From: SHVO01 sp041906145
GTDB taxonomy: Bacteria > Pseudomonadota > Alphaproteobacteria > Rhodospirillales > Rhodospirillaceae
DNA: 64,000 nt
Direction of reading: 5' to 3'
Assembly (NCBI GenBank): GCA_041906145.1
Contig: JAYRJU010000001.1
Location: forward strand, 1,364,001-1,428,000
Below the pieces are notes generated by a model. It did no database searches and was not told the DNA's origin. It worked only from the letters and a program-made list of their open reading frames with translations. The translations under genes and the position numbers were made by a program. Every line of letters starts with the position of its first letter. Positions within the stretch are counted from its first letter, which is position 1. This document shows, piece by piece, positions 28,564 to 36,436 of the stretch.

Positions 28564-30092
28564 GCGATCGCCTCCGGCAGCTTCACGCCCTTCACCGCTT
28601 CGGCCAGCGCGCCCGAGCGCACCAGGTGGAGCGCTTTTTGGATGTCCGGATGGAAATAACGGTCGTCCTCAAGCTTCGGGACTTCCGCGCGCACACGTTT
28701 ACGCACCGCTTCCAACGGTGCGCTGGAGGTGAGCGGCGCTAGAAAATCGCACGCCTGAGCAGCCGCGAGGAGTTCGATGGCGATCACGGCATTCGCTGTT
28801 TCCGCCATGGGCAGTAACCGGCGCGCGCCGTGCGCCGCCATGGACACATGATCTTCTTGGTTGGCCGAGGTCGGAATGGAATCGACGCTGGCGGGATACG
28901 CGCGCTGCTTATTCTCCGACACGAGGGCCGCCGCGGTGACCTGCGGAATCATGAAGCCGGAGTTGAGGCCCGGCTTCGGTGTCAGGAACGCGGGCAAGCA
29001 TGACAGCGCGGGATCGATCAGCATGGCGAGGCGGCGTTCGGCAAGCGAACCGATTTCGCAAATCGCCATGGCGATCATGTCCGCCGCGAAGGCCACCGGC
29101 TCGGCGTGGAAGTTGCCGCCCGACAGGGCTTCGTTGTCGTCGGCGAAAATCAGCGGATTGTCCGACACGCCGTTGGCTTCGGTTTCGAGGAAACGCGCCG
29201 CATTGCGCAGCATATCCAGGCACGCGCCCATGACCTGCGGCTGGCAGCGCAGGCAGTAAGGATCTTGGACGCGGCTGTCATTGACGAGGTGCGAGGCACG
29301 GATCGCGCTGCCGTCCATGAGCGCGCGATACGTGTCCGCCGCCTCGATCTGGCCCTTATGTTTGCGAAGCGCATGAATGCGCGGATCGAACGGTGTGTTG
29401 GAGCCTTTCGCACCATCGGTGGTCAGCGCGCCGGTAACCACCGCCGCCTGAAACAAAGTCTCGGCTTCGAACAGACCCGCGAGGCCATAGGCCGTTGAGA
29501 ACTGCGTGCCGTTCAGAAGCGCGAGGCCTTCCTTGGCGCCCAGCGTGATGGGCGTAAGGCCCGCGCTCTTCAAGGCGTCGACCGCGTTCATCCGCCCCTT
29601 TGACGTGAAAGCTTCACCGACCCCGATCATAACCGACGTCATATGCGACAGCGGCGCGAGATCGCCGGAAGCGCCAACGGAACCCTGATTGGGAATGACC
29701 GGAATGATGTCGTGTTTGATCATCGCCTCGAGCATATCGAGCGTCTCGGGACGCACTCCTGATGCGCCCTGGCCGAGGCTCGCCAGTTTCAGCGCCATCA
29801 TCAGGCGCGCGACATGCGCCGGCATGGGATCGCCCACACCGGCCGAATGCGACAGCACGATATTGCGTTGAAGCTGCGTGAGGTCCGCGTCTTCGATCTT
29901 CACGCTCGCCAATTTTCCAAAGCCGGTGTTGATTCCGTAGACCGGCGCGCCCTTGGCGATGATGCGCGCCACGGCCTGCGCGCTTTTTTCGACCGCTGGA
30001 CGGCACGCAGGGTCGAGTGTGGCCGGAGCGCCGCGATAGATAGCACGCCAGTCGGCAAGGCTCGTCGCGCCCGGCTTCAATACAATGGTCAT
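28560..30092 (-). CDS. hutH: Histidine ammonia-lyase
   Basis: 510 residues. It deaminates L-histidine to trans-urocanate. The MIO prosthetic group forms from Ala141-Ser142-Gly143 in GSVGASGDLAPLSH; the catalytic Tyr52 loop is VYGINTGFGKLA. Other family blocks include GLALLNGTQFSTAYGLAGL, QDPYCLRCQPQVMGA and SVDSIPTSANQEDHVSM. It overlaps hutI and hutG by ATGA at both ends, so translation of the three is coupled. Confidence 0.97.
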   Translation of the reverse strand: MTIVLKPGATSLADWRAIYRGAPATLDPACRPAVEKSAQAVARIIAKGAPVYGINTGFGKLASVKIEDADLTQLQRNIVLSHSAGVGDPMPAHVARLMMALKLASLGQGASGVRPETLDMLEAMIKHDIIPVIPNQGSVGASGDLAPLSHMTSVMIGVGEAFTSKGRMNAVDALKSAGLTPITLGAKEGLALLNGTQFSTAYGLAGLFEAETLFQAAVVTGALTTDGAKGSNTPFDPRIHALRKHKGQIEAADTYRALMDGSAIRASHLVNDSRVQDPYCLRCQPQVMGACLDMLRNAARFLETEANGVSDNPLIFADDNEALSGGNFHAEPVAFAADMIAMAICEIGSLAERRLAMLIDPALSCLPAFLTPKPGLNSGFMIPQVTAAALVSENKQRAYPASVDSIPTSANQEDHVSMAAHGARRLLPMAETANAVIAIELLAAAQACDFLAPLTSSAPLEAVRKRVRAEVPKLEDDRYFHPDIQKALHLVRSGALAEAVKGVKLPEAIA

Positions 30093-31318
30093 TGGCCTCT
30101 CCAGATACGCGTATGCAAGGGGTTGAAGCCCATGCGATAGACCAGCTCCGCGGGCCGCTCGATATTCCAGATCGCGAGGTCGGCGCTCTTGCCGGCTTCC
30201 AGGGTGCCGATCTCATCGGCCATACCCAGCGCTTTTGCCGCTTCGCGCGTTACGCCCGCGATGCACTCATCCACCGAAAGGCGGAACAAGGTCGCGGCCA
30301 TGTTCATGGACATCAGGAGGGAGGTCAGCGGCGAGGTGCCGGGGTTCGAGTCCGTCGACACCGCCATGGGCACGTTATACTGGCGGAACAGTGCGACCGG
30401 GGGTTGGCGTGTATCGCGCATGAAGTAGAACGCGCCCGGCAGAAGCACCGCGACGGTCCCGGCCTTCGCCATCGCCGCGACACCGGCTTCGTCGGTGTGC
30501 TCAAGATGATCGGCCGAAAGCGCCTTGAATTTCGCGGCCAGCATGGCGCCGCGCAGATTTGAAAGCTGATCGGCGTGCAGTTTTACCGGCAGATTGTAAG
30601 TGGCGGCCGCTTCGAAGACACGCGCGACCTCTTCCGGCGAGAAAGCGATGCCTTCACAAAAAGCATCGACCGCGTCGGCAAGATTCTCTTTCGCCACGGC
30701 GGGCAGCATCTCGTTGACGATGGTGTCGATGTAAGCGCGCTTATCACCCTTCGCCTCGGCGGGCACAGCGTGCGCGCCAAGGAATGTGGTGCGGATCGTG
30801 ACGGGACGTTCGTCGCCCAACTGACGCGCGGCGCGCAGCGCCTTGGTTTCGCTGTCCAAGTTGAGGCCGTAGCCGGACTTCACTTCAACGGTCGTGACGC
30901 CTTCGGCAATCAGCGCGTCGAGACGCGGCAAGGTCTGGCGTACGAGTTCGTTCTGATCGGCGTCGCGGGAATGCTTGACGGTCGAGACGATGCCGCCGCC
31001 GGCGCGGGCGATCTCTTCGTAGCTCGCGCCCTTCAGGCGCAGCTCGAATTCATGGGCGCGGTCGCCCGCATATATAAGGTGGGTGTGGCAGTCGATGAGC
31101 CCTGGGGTGATCCAGCGGCCCTCGCAATCCGTGATCTCGCCCTTTGTCAGCGCGGCCGGCAGATCAGCTTGCGGACCGGCATAGGCGATCCGGCCGTCTT
31201 TAACGACGACCGCGCCTTTTTCGACGAGGCCGAGTCCCGGCTGTCCCGGCGCGACGGTGGCGAGGCGGGCATTGCGGAAAAGCCTTTCCGCGGCTCGCGA
31301 TTTTGTGCCCTCTGGCAT
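30089..31318 (-). CDS. hutI: Imidazolonepropionase
   Basis: 409 residues, amidohydrolase superfamily. It opens imidazolonepropanoate to N-formimino-L-glutamate. Metal ligands His78 and His80 are in GLIDCHTHLIYAGDRAHEF; LKGASYEEIARAGGGI, VEVKSGYGLN, LHADQLSN and STDSNPGTSP are typical. It is the first gene of hutIHGUD. A HutC-type element lies 40-57 bases upstream of the start. Confidence 0.97.
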   Translation of the reverse strand: MPEGTKSRAAERLFRNARLATVAPGQPGLGLVEKGAVVVKDGRIAYAGPQADLPAALTKGEITDCEGRWITPGLIDCHTHLIYAGDRAHEFELRLKGASYEEIARAGGGIVSTVKHSRDADQNELVRQTLPRLDALIAEGVTTVEVKSGYGLNLDSETKALRAARQLGDERPVTIRTTFLGAHAVPAEAKGDKRAYIDTIVNEMLPAVAKENLADAVDAFCEGIAFSPEEVARVFEAAATYNLPVKLHADQLSNLRGAMLAAKFKALSADHLEHTDEAGVAAMAKAGTVAVLLPGAFYFMRDTRQPPVALFRQYNVPMAVSTDSNPGTSPLTSLLMSMNMAATLFRLSVDECIAGVTREAAKALGMADEIGTLEAGKSADLAIWNIERPAELVYRMGFNPLHTRIWRGQ

Positions 31319-31357
31319 GAGAATTCCCGGTTTCCAAGACGCCCCGACCCGGATAAT

Positions 31358-31375
31358 GTATAGACATATTCAGAC
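31358..31375. promoter_or_regulatory. Putative HutC operator, hutI/hutF promoter region
   Basis: GTATAGACATATTCAGAC shares the core TAGACATATT with elements before the symporter (37929) and hutC (38085-38113). It sits between the divergent hutI operon and hutF and could control both. It also contains TGTATAGACA, close to the TGTATATACA-type site reported for Pseudomonas HutC. Confidence 0.6.
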
Positions 31376-31404
31376 CGAAAGCAAGCTGACTCCCAACTTT
31401 AAAG

Positions 31405-31423
31405 GGGTTTAGCTCATTTCAAA
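31405..31423. promoter_or_regulatory. Element shared with the LysR gene leader, before hutF
   Basis: GGGTTTAGCTCATTTCAAA, ending nine bases before the hutF ATG, matches 17 of 19 bases with 33774-33792 in front of the LysR-type regulator. It is a candidate LysR binding site; its closeness to the start codon would favour repression or a leader effect. Confidence 0.45.
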
Positions 31424-31432
31424 GGACCGCTG

Positions 31433-32791
31433 ATGACCGTCATCCACGCCGCCCAGGCGCTCACTCCACTGGGATGGAATTCCGACGTGCGGGTCGTGAT
31501 CGAGGCCGGGCGGATCGTGTCCGTCACCGCGAATACGCCGCCCCGCGACGGCGACGACCAGCACGCGATTCTGCTTCCCGCGATGGCCAATCTGCACAGC
31601 CACGCGTTCCAGCGGGCCATGGCCGGGCTCACGGAGCTGCGCGGACCGAGTGAGGATAATTTCTGGAGCTGGCGCGATCTCATGTATCGCTTTGCGCTCG
31701 AGATCTCGCCCGAGCAGCTTGAAGCGGTCGCCGCGCAGCTCTATGTCGAGATGCTCGAGGCCGGATTCTCCCGCGTCGGGGAGTTCCACTATCTGCATCA
31801 TGATCGCGACGGGAGGCCTTATTCCAACGTCGCGGAAATGGCGTCCCGTGTCGCCGCGGCGGCCGGCGAAACTGGAATCGGTCTCACGCTTCTTCCGGTG
31901 TTCTACGCGCACGCCAGCTTTGGCGGGCTCGCACCGCGCGACGATCAGCGCCGCTTCATCAACGACGTGCGCGGCTACAACCGTCTGCTGGAAGGCTCCC
32001 GCGCGGCCGTGAAGCTATTGGGCACCGGCATTGTCGGTGTCGCGCCCCATTCGCTGCGCGCTGTGACGCCGGAGGAACTGAAAGACGTGGCTAAGATGGC
32101 GGGCGGCGCGCCCATTCACATCCACATCGCCGAACAGACCGGCGAAGTCGATACCTGTATCGCCTGGTCCGGACAGCGGCCCGTCGAATGGCTGCTAAAC
32201 CATAATGACGTCGATGAGCAATGGTGCCTCGTGCACGCGACTCATATGACCGACGACGAAACCATCCGCATGGCGCGCTCGGGCGCGACGGCGGGGCTCG
32301 CGCCGATCACAGAAGCCAATCTCGGCGATGGCGTCTTCAACGCCAAAGTCTTTCTGGCTCACGGAGGGCGCTACGGGATCGGCTCGGATTCCAACGTTCA
32401 AATCGGCATCGATGACGAGCTGCGCATGCTGGAATACTCGCAGCGCCTGTTCAACCGCGCCCGTAACGTGATGGCCGTCCAGAGCCATTCGACGGGCCGC
32501 GCGCTTTTTCAAAGCGCGGTCGTGGGTGGCGCGCTTTCGGTTGGTACGCACCCTGGCGGTCTGTCGGCTGGCGCGCCGGCGGACTTTTTCACGCTGCGCC
32601 GTGCGGAAACCGCGCTCGCCGCACGTAAAGGCGACGACATCTTCGACACCTGGATTTTCACCGGCGGCGATTCGCCGGTGGATTGCGTGTGGGTCGCGGG
32701 CAAGAAAGTGGTCGCGGCCGGACGACATCACCGCCGCGGCGAGATCGCGCGCAAGTTCGCCGCCGCGATGCGTGAGTTGAGCGCGCTCTAA
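31433..32791 (+). CDS. hutF: Formimidoylglutamate deiminase
   Basis: 452 residues, amidohydrolase superfamily. It deiminates N-formimino-L-glutamate to N-formyl-L-glutamate and ammonia, which HutG then hydrolyses. Metal-binding His55 and His57 are in MANLHSHAFQRAMAGL; further blocks are HIHIAEQTGEVDTC, CLVHATHMTDDE and YGIGSDSNVQIGIDDELRML. AGGA precedes the ATG. It is transcribed divergently from hutIHGUD and ends three bases from the convergent LysR gene. Confidence 0.96.
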   Translation: MTVIHAAQALTPLGWNSDVRVVIEAGRIVSVTANTPPRDGDDQHAILLPAMANLHSHAFQRAMAGLTELRGPSEDNFWSWRDLMYRFALEISPEQLEAVAAQLYVEMLEAGFSRVGEFHYLHHDRDGRPYSNVAEMASRVAAAAGETGIGLTLLPVFYAHASFGGLAPRDDQRRFINDVRGYNRLLEGSRAAVKLLGTGIVGVAPHSLRAVTPEELKDVAKMAGGAPIHIHIAEQTGEVDTCIAWSGQRPVEWLLNHNDVDEQWCLVHATHMTDDETIRMARSGATAGLAPITEANLGDGVFNAKVFLAHGGRYGIGSDSNVQIGIDDELRMLEYSQRLFNRARNVMAVQSHSTGRALFQSAVVGGALSVGTHPGGLSAGAPADFFTLRRAETALAARKGDDIFDTWIFTGGDSPVDCVWVAGKKVVAAGRHHRRGEIARKFAAAMRELSAL

Positions 32792-32794
32792 GGT

Positions 32795-33760
32795 CTAACC
32801 CCGCGCCGCTTTCTTCATGCGCGCCGGCACCGGTGCGTGATCCCGGCCGGCCGACATCGTGGCCTGACGGCGTGCCGCCGCGAGGAGGAACGCGCGGAAA
32901 TCCGAGCCATACGGACGGTCGAGCGCCGCGCGGTCCCAGGCCAGGAAATAAGGCTCCGGCATGCTGATGCGGCGGTCGAGTGGAACGACCAAACGCCCCG
33001 CCTCAAGGTCGTCCATGATCATCGACATCTGTGCGAGAACGAAGCCGCCGCCGGCAACCGCTGCGTCGAGTCCCGAAGCCGACAGCGAGAACGTGAGCTC
33101 ACCGGCCGCCTTCGGCGCGGGTTCATCGACGCTCTGCGCCCAGTCTGCCCAGGACGGCGCCGTCGAATGGCGGATGTCCCACTCAATGTCGATGAGCGGT
33201 CCGCCAAGAATGTCGGTGGGCGTGCTGACAGGATGTTTTGCGAGAAGCTCCGGCGAACACGCCGGCACCACGGTATCTGTAAAGAGTTCGGCGAAGTGAT
33301 CGTACTTCCGCGCGTCGGTGCCATAAGAGAGGCGGAAATCGATGTGATCGTTCTGCAGCGCGGCTTCTTCGTCGGTGCCAATCAGGCGAATCGTCGCGTT
33401 CGGATGCGTGGCGCGCCATTCCTGGATCAGCGGCCGCAACCAGCGCATGGCCAGCGAGGGCAGGGCGCTGATGACGATCCCGGGCTTGGTGCGGGCCAGC
33501 TGCAGTGTGTCCTGCGCCAGGCGCAACTGGTCGAACGCCACGCGTACCCGCTCGTAATACATCCGGCCCCAGGAGGTCAGTGTCAGCGACCGGCCGCGCC
33601 GCTCGAACAGACTGGCGCTTAAGGCTTCCTCGATATTGTGGATTTGCTGGCTGATAGCGCCGGGCGAGACACAAAGCTCTTCGGCGGCGGCGGTGACGCT
33701 GCCGCATCTCGCGACCGCCTCGAAGGCCTGTACCGCCCGCATTGTAGGAATAAGCACCAC
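32795..33760 (-). CDS. LysR-family transcriptional regulator, GcvA-like
   Basis: 321 residues from a GTG start with GGGGGA seven bases upstream. This gives the family-typical N-terminus VVLIPTMRAVQAFEAVARCG; the frame is open further but that extension lacks family character. The winged HTH is at about 7-65 (SVTAAAEELCVSPGAISQQI), followed by a substrate-binding domain of the GcvA/AmpR type (YDHFAELFTDTVVPACSPELL). A 19-bp element shared with the hutF leader lies just upstream, so autoregulation and hutF control are plausible. Effector unknown. Confidence 0.9.
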   Translation of the reverse strand: MVLIPTMRAVQAFEAVARCGSVTAAAEELCVSPGAISQQIHNIEEALSASLFERRGRSLTLTSWGRMYYERVRVAFDQLRLAQDTLQLARTKPGIVISALPSLAMRWLRPLIQEWRATHPNATIRLIGTDEEAALQNDHIDFRLSYGTDARKYDHFAELFTDTVVPACSPELLAKHPVSTPTDILGGPLIDIEWDIRHSTAPSWADWAQSVDEPAPKAAGELTFSLSASGLDAAVAGGGFVLAQMSMIMDDLEAGRLVVPLDRRISMPEPYFLAWDRAALDRPYGSDFRAFLLAAARRQATMSAGRDHAPVPARMKKAARG

Positions 33761-34142
33761 GGATCTGTCCCCCGGGTTTAGCTCAGTTAAAACATAGTAC
33801 ACTCCGCTCGCGGCTGCGATACGGACCGACGTCTGTGATCCCCCCGAAACACCGACGTTTATTGCACCGCACACAACGCTAGACGCAATAAATCGGCCCG
33901 TCAATGCGATATGCAATAAAAGTGACCAAACGTATATAACGCCTAAATATTAGACAAATGCCCTCTTTTTACTAAAACCAGTAAAGTGCCTGGAATTGCC
34001 TGGGGAAACGGCGCCGACTCACGCGGACTTGCATGATTCAGGGCCTTTAGGCGGCCTAAACTAGATGCCAAAAGCTCTCCCTTGCGCGCATCCTGCGCCG
34101 TACGGTCTGTTGCGTTAGGTCTTAATTGGGGGAGAAGAACCC
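33761..34142. other. Intergenic region between LysR and beta-propeller genes
   Basis: This 382-bp gap is AT-rich around 33900-33980 and should hold two divergent promoters. It contains the LysR-linked element at 33774 and a perfect odd palindrome, TTTAGGC-G-GCCTAAA, at 34046-34060. A GCCTAAA half-site recurs at 33941-33947. I see no gene in it. Confidence 0.5.
33774..33792. promoter_or_regulatory. Element shared with hutF leader, before LysR gene
   Basis: GGGTTTAGCTCAGTTAAAA lies 14-32 bases upstream of the LysR start codon. It contains the dyad TTTA-N7-TAAA and matches the hutF-proximal element at 17 of 19 positions. Candidate autoregulatory site. Confidence 0.45.
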
Positions 34143-35285
34143 GTGATTCGAACGGTTCTCAAGCATTCACGCAAACTCGCGGTTCTATCGCTGGCGCTGC
34201 TCGCGCCCGCCGTACTCGCGGCCGATTCACTGCCGCCGATGCCGCAGTACAAAATCGACACCAGCTGGCCGAAGTTGCCGCTGCCCAACACTTGGACCTT
34301 TGGATTGATCGGCGGGATCTTCGTCGATTCGCGCGATCACGTTTACATCTATCACGCGCCGTCCGAGATCCCGCGTTATGCCTTGAGCGCCGCGGCGACC
34401 CCGAAACGCGGTAAGTGCTGTATCGCCGCGCCGTATGTCGTCGAGTTCGACAAGGCCGGCAAAGTGGTGCGGTCCTTCGGCGGCCCCGGTGACGGTTACG
34501 ATTGGCCGCGCGCCGAACACGGGCTCTATGTCGACTACAAGGGTAACATCTGGCTTGGCGGCAGCGCCACGCGCGCCAGCGAGAAGGGCGAACCCGCCAA
34601 CGGCTTGGTTCTCAAATTCTCGCCAGAGGGCAAATTTTTGATGCAGATCGGCAAGCCCGGTCCGTCCAAGGGCAGCCTCGACACTACCCAGCTTTCGGGC
34701 CCCGCGAACTTCTTCGTCGATCCCACCGACAACGAAGTCTATATCGCCGACGGCTACGGCAACCACCGCGTCATTGTGTTCGACGCGGATACCGGCAAGT
34801 TCAAGCGTCAGTGGGGCGCCTATGGCAAGCCGCCGACGGACAACGACATTGGCCCCTACGATCCGAAGGCGCCGCCCGCGCAGCAATTCCGCATCGCGCA
34901 TTGCGTGCGCGTGTCCAAGGACGGCTTCGTGTATGTCTGCGATCGTTTGAACAACCGCGTGCAGGTATTCAAGAAGGACGGCACCTTCGTCACCGAATGG
35001 ATCTATGACCCCGAAACGCTACAGTCCGGTTCCGTCGGCGCCATCGCCTTCTGGCCTGACGCCAAGCAGACCCTTCTCGCCATCAACGACATGGGCAATT
35101 CGCAGGTCCGCTTCGTGAACCGCGCGGACGGCAAGGTTGTCGGCACCTTCGGCTGGTACGGCTCATGGGCTGGCGAACTGATGCGCCCGCATGAAGTGGC
35201 CCTCGATTCCGAAGGCAATCTCTACACTTCCGAAGACTGGCGCGTGCAGAAGTTCACCAGAACAGGCGGGCCAGCCGTCAAATAA
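34143..35285 (+). CDS. Exported NHL-repeat beta-propeller protein
   Basis: 380 residues from a GTG start with GGGGGAG upstream. The signal peptide is residues 1 to about 26 (...LLAPAVLAA). The mature protein is built of NHL-type blades: GIFVDSRDHVYIYH, HGLYVDYKGNIWLGG, NFFVDPTDNEVYIADGYGNHRVIVF, CVRVSKDGFVYVCDRLNNRVQVF and EVALDSEGNLYTSEDWRVQKF, matching a six-bladed propeller. A Cys pair (KCCIAAP) is near residue 97. Such proteins are periplasmic binding modules or lyase/lactonase-like enzymes; no catalytic set can be assigned. It has its own terminator and is not obviously linked to hut. Confidence 0.85.
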   Translation: MIRTVLKHSRKLAVLSLALLAPAVLAADSLPPMPQYKIDTSWPKLPLPNTWTFGLIGGIFVDSRDHVYIYHAPSEIPRYALSAAATPKRGKCCIAAPYVVEFDKAGKVVRSFGGPGDGYDWPRAEHGLYVDYKGNIWLGGSATRASEKGEPANGLVLKFSPEGKFLMQIGKPGPSKGSLDTTQLSGPANFFVDPTDNEVYIADGYGNHRVIVFDADTGKFKRQWGAYGKPPTDNDIGPYDPKAPPAQQFRIAHCVRVSKDGFVYVCDRLNNRVQVFKKDGTFVTEWIYDPETLQSGSVGAIAFWPDAKQTLLAINDMGNSQVRFVNRADGKVVGTFGWYGSWAGELMRPHEVALDSEGNLYTSEDWRVQKFTRTGGPAVK

Positions 35286-35306
35286 CGTCAGCAGTATAAA
35301 AATAAA

Positions 35307-35338
35307 AGCCCGCGATGAGCAATCATCGCGGGCTTTTT
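35307..35338. terminator. Strong bidirectional terminator
   Basis: AGCCCGCGATGA (35307-35318) pairs perfectly with TCATCGCGGGCT (35323-35334) around a GCAA loop. T-rich sequence follows and A-rich sequence precedes it, serving both the propeller gene and the convergent creatininase-like gene. Confidence 0.92.
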
Positions 35339-35354
35339 GTTTGGGCTCTAAAGG

Positions 35355-36260
35355 CTACTTCTTCACCGGCATCACCGTGCCGCCCGCGGCTTCGGCTTTC
35401 TTGATACCTTCAATCGTCTTGGCAACGCGAAGCTCCGTGATCTCCTTGGTGATCGCATCCGCTTTCGCTTTATCGAGCAGATTGCCGTCGATGGTCGTCT
35501 TGCCGATCTTCTGGCGCTGTTCCCAGTTGATCGACTTCGGATCGATGGCGAGGAGTTCCGTGGAGATGGCGAAGTCGTCGTGGAGGGACTCGCTGCCCTG
35601 CGACCCCTTCTTGGCGTAACCCTTCTCCACGAGCATCGCGTGGACCGAGGCGTAGTCGTAATACTCCGGGATCCAAGCTCCGAGCACGCCGCCGCCGTTC
35701 ACCTTCGCCGCCGCGGCGGCCATGCCCTTCTCGTTACCGCCGCTGTCGCTGATGAAAAATATCTTCTTGAACCCGTTCACCTTGTAGCTCCGGGCGATGT
35801 CCGTCAGCAGCGCTTCGTAGGTGGACTCTTCCAGGCTGATGGTGCCGGCCGACAGCATGTGGCCGACACGCGGCTCGATCTGCATCTCGCGCGAGAACTT
35901 CACGATGGGAGCGCACAGCGCGTTGATCTTGCGCGCCAGCGCCTCGCAGTTCTTGGTCAGGATCCAGTTATGTTTGCCCAGCCTGATCCACGGGCCGTTC
36001 GGCTCGATGCCGCCGGTGGCGATGATCACCGTCGTCTTGCCTTCCTTCATGGCGTCGCGCACGTCCATCCAGGTCATGTCCTCCATCCACACCGTGTCGT
36101 TCTTCGGCAGCGGATTGGCCGTGGCGATACAGTTGTAGCTGTTCTTCGCGCAGTCGCCGCCGCCGGCGGATTTACCGTCATCGGGCGTGCCTTGCGCGAA
36201 AGCCGTGGACGCGCCGAGCATCATCCCGGCCGCGAGAACGAGGCGCACGATTTGTTTCAT
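35355..36260 (-). CDS. Exported creatininase-family protein
   Basis: 301 residues with a signal peptide (MKQIVRLVLAAGMMLGASTAFA). The mature part belongs to the creatininase (creatinine amidohydrolase) superfamily: DMTWMDVRDAMKEGKTTVII, ATGGIEPNGPWIRLGKHN, and a central SDSGGNEKGMAAA. In classic creatininase the first metal site reads E-x-H-GPH...D; here it is EPNGPW...KHN, so the usual GPH His ligand is Trp, and the metal set is probably different. A longer frame to 36398 exists, but it crosses a terminator and lacks a signal; AGGGG supports 36260. Substrate uncertain. Confidence 0.8.
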   Translation of the reverse strand: MKQIVRLVLAAGMMLGASTAFAQGTPDDGKSAGGGDCAKNSYNCIATANPLPKNDTVWMEDMTWMDVRDAMKEGKTTVIIATGGIEPNGPWIRLGKHNWILTKNCEALARKINALCAPIVKFSREMQIEPRVGHMLSAGTISLEESTYEALLTDIARSYKVNGFKKIFFISDSGGNEKGMAAAAAKVNGGGVLGAWIPEYYDYASVHAMLVEKGYAKKGSQGSESLHDDFAISTELLAIDPKSINWEQRQKIGKTTIDGNLLDKAKADAITKEITELRVAKTIEGIKKAEAAGGTVMPVKK

Positions 36261-36300
36261 GGAGGTCCCCTGTGTGATTTGCCAGTGCCCCGATTTAAAT

Positions 36301-36338
36301 ACAAAAACGCCCGCGGTTCCATGGGAGCCGCGGGCGTT
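36301..36338 (-). terminator. Terminator between symporter and creatininase-like gene
   Basis: AACGCCCGCGGTTCC (36306-36320) and GGAGCCGCGGGCGTT (36324-36338) form a 15-pair stem with one G-U pair. On the minus strand it is followed by TTTTTGTATTT. It ends the symporter transcript, so the creatininase-like gene has its own promoter in the short gap to 36260. Confidence 0.85.
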
Positions 36339-36436
36339 GTGCTGTGCGAAAGAACGCGCTTTTAGGCTTTTTCGCCTAGGCCCTCTTAGTTCGGGCATCC
36401 CAGGCGGGACGCATCTCCGGTGGTCCCTTTTTAGCG

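Noticed and set aside
33774..33792. GGGTTTAGCTCAGTT resembles the 5' end of a tRNA gene.
   Set aside because: No acceptor-stem complement, anticodon arm or T-loop follows within 90 bases on the strand.
35355..36398. Longer start for the creatininase-like protein.
   Set aside because: The extension runs through a strong terminator and removes the signal peptide from the N-terminus.
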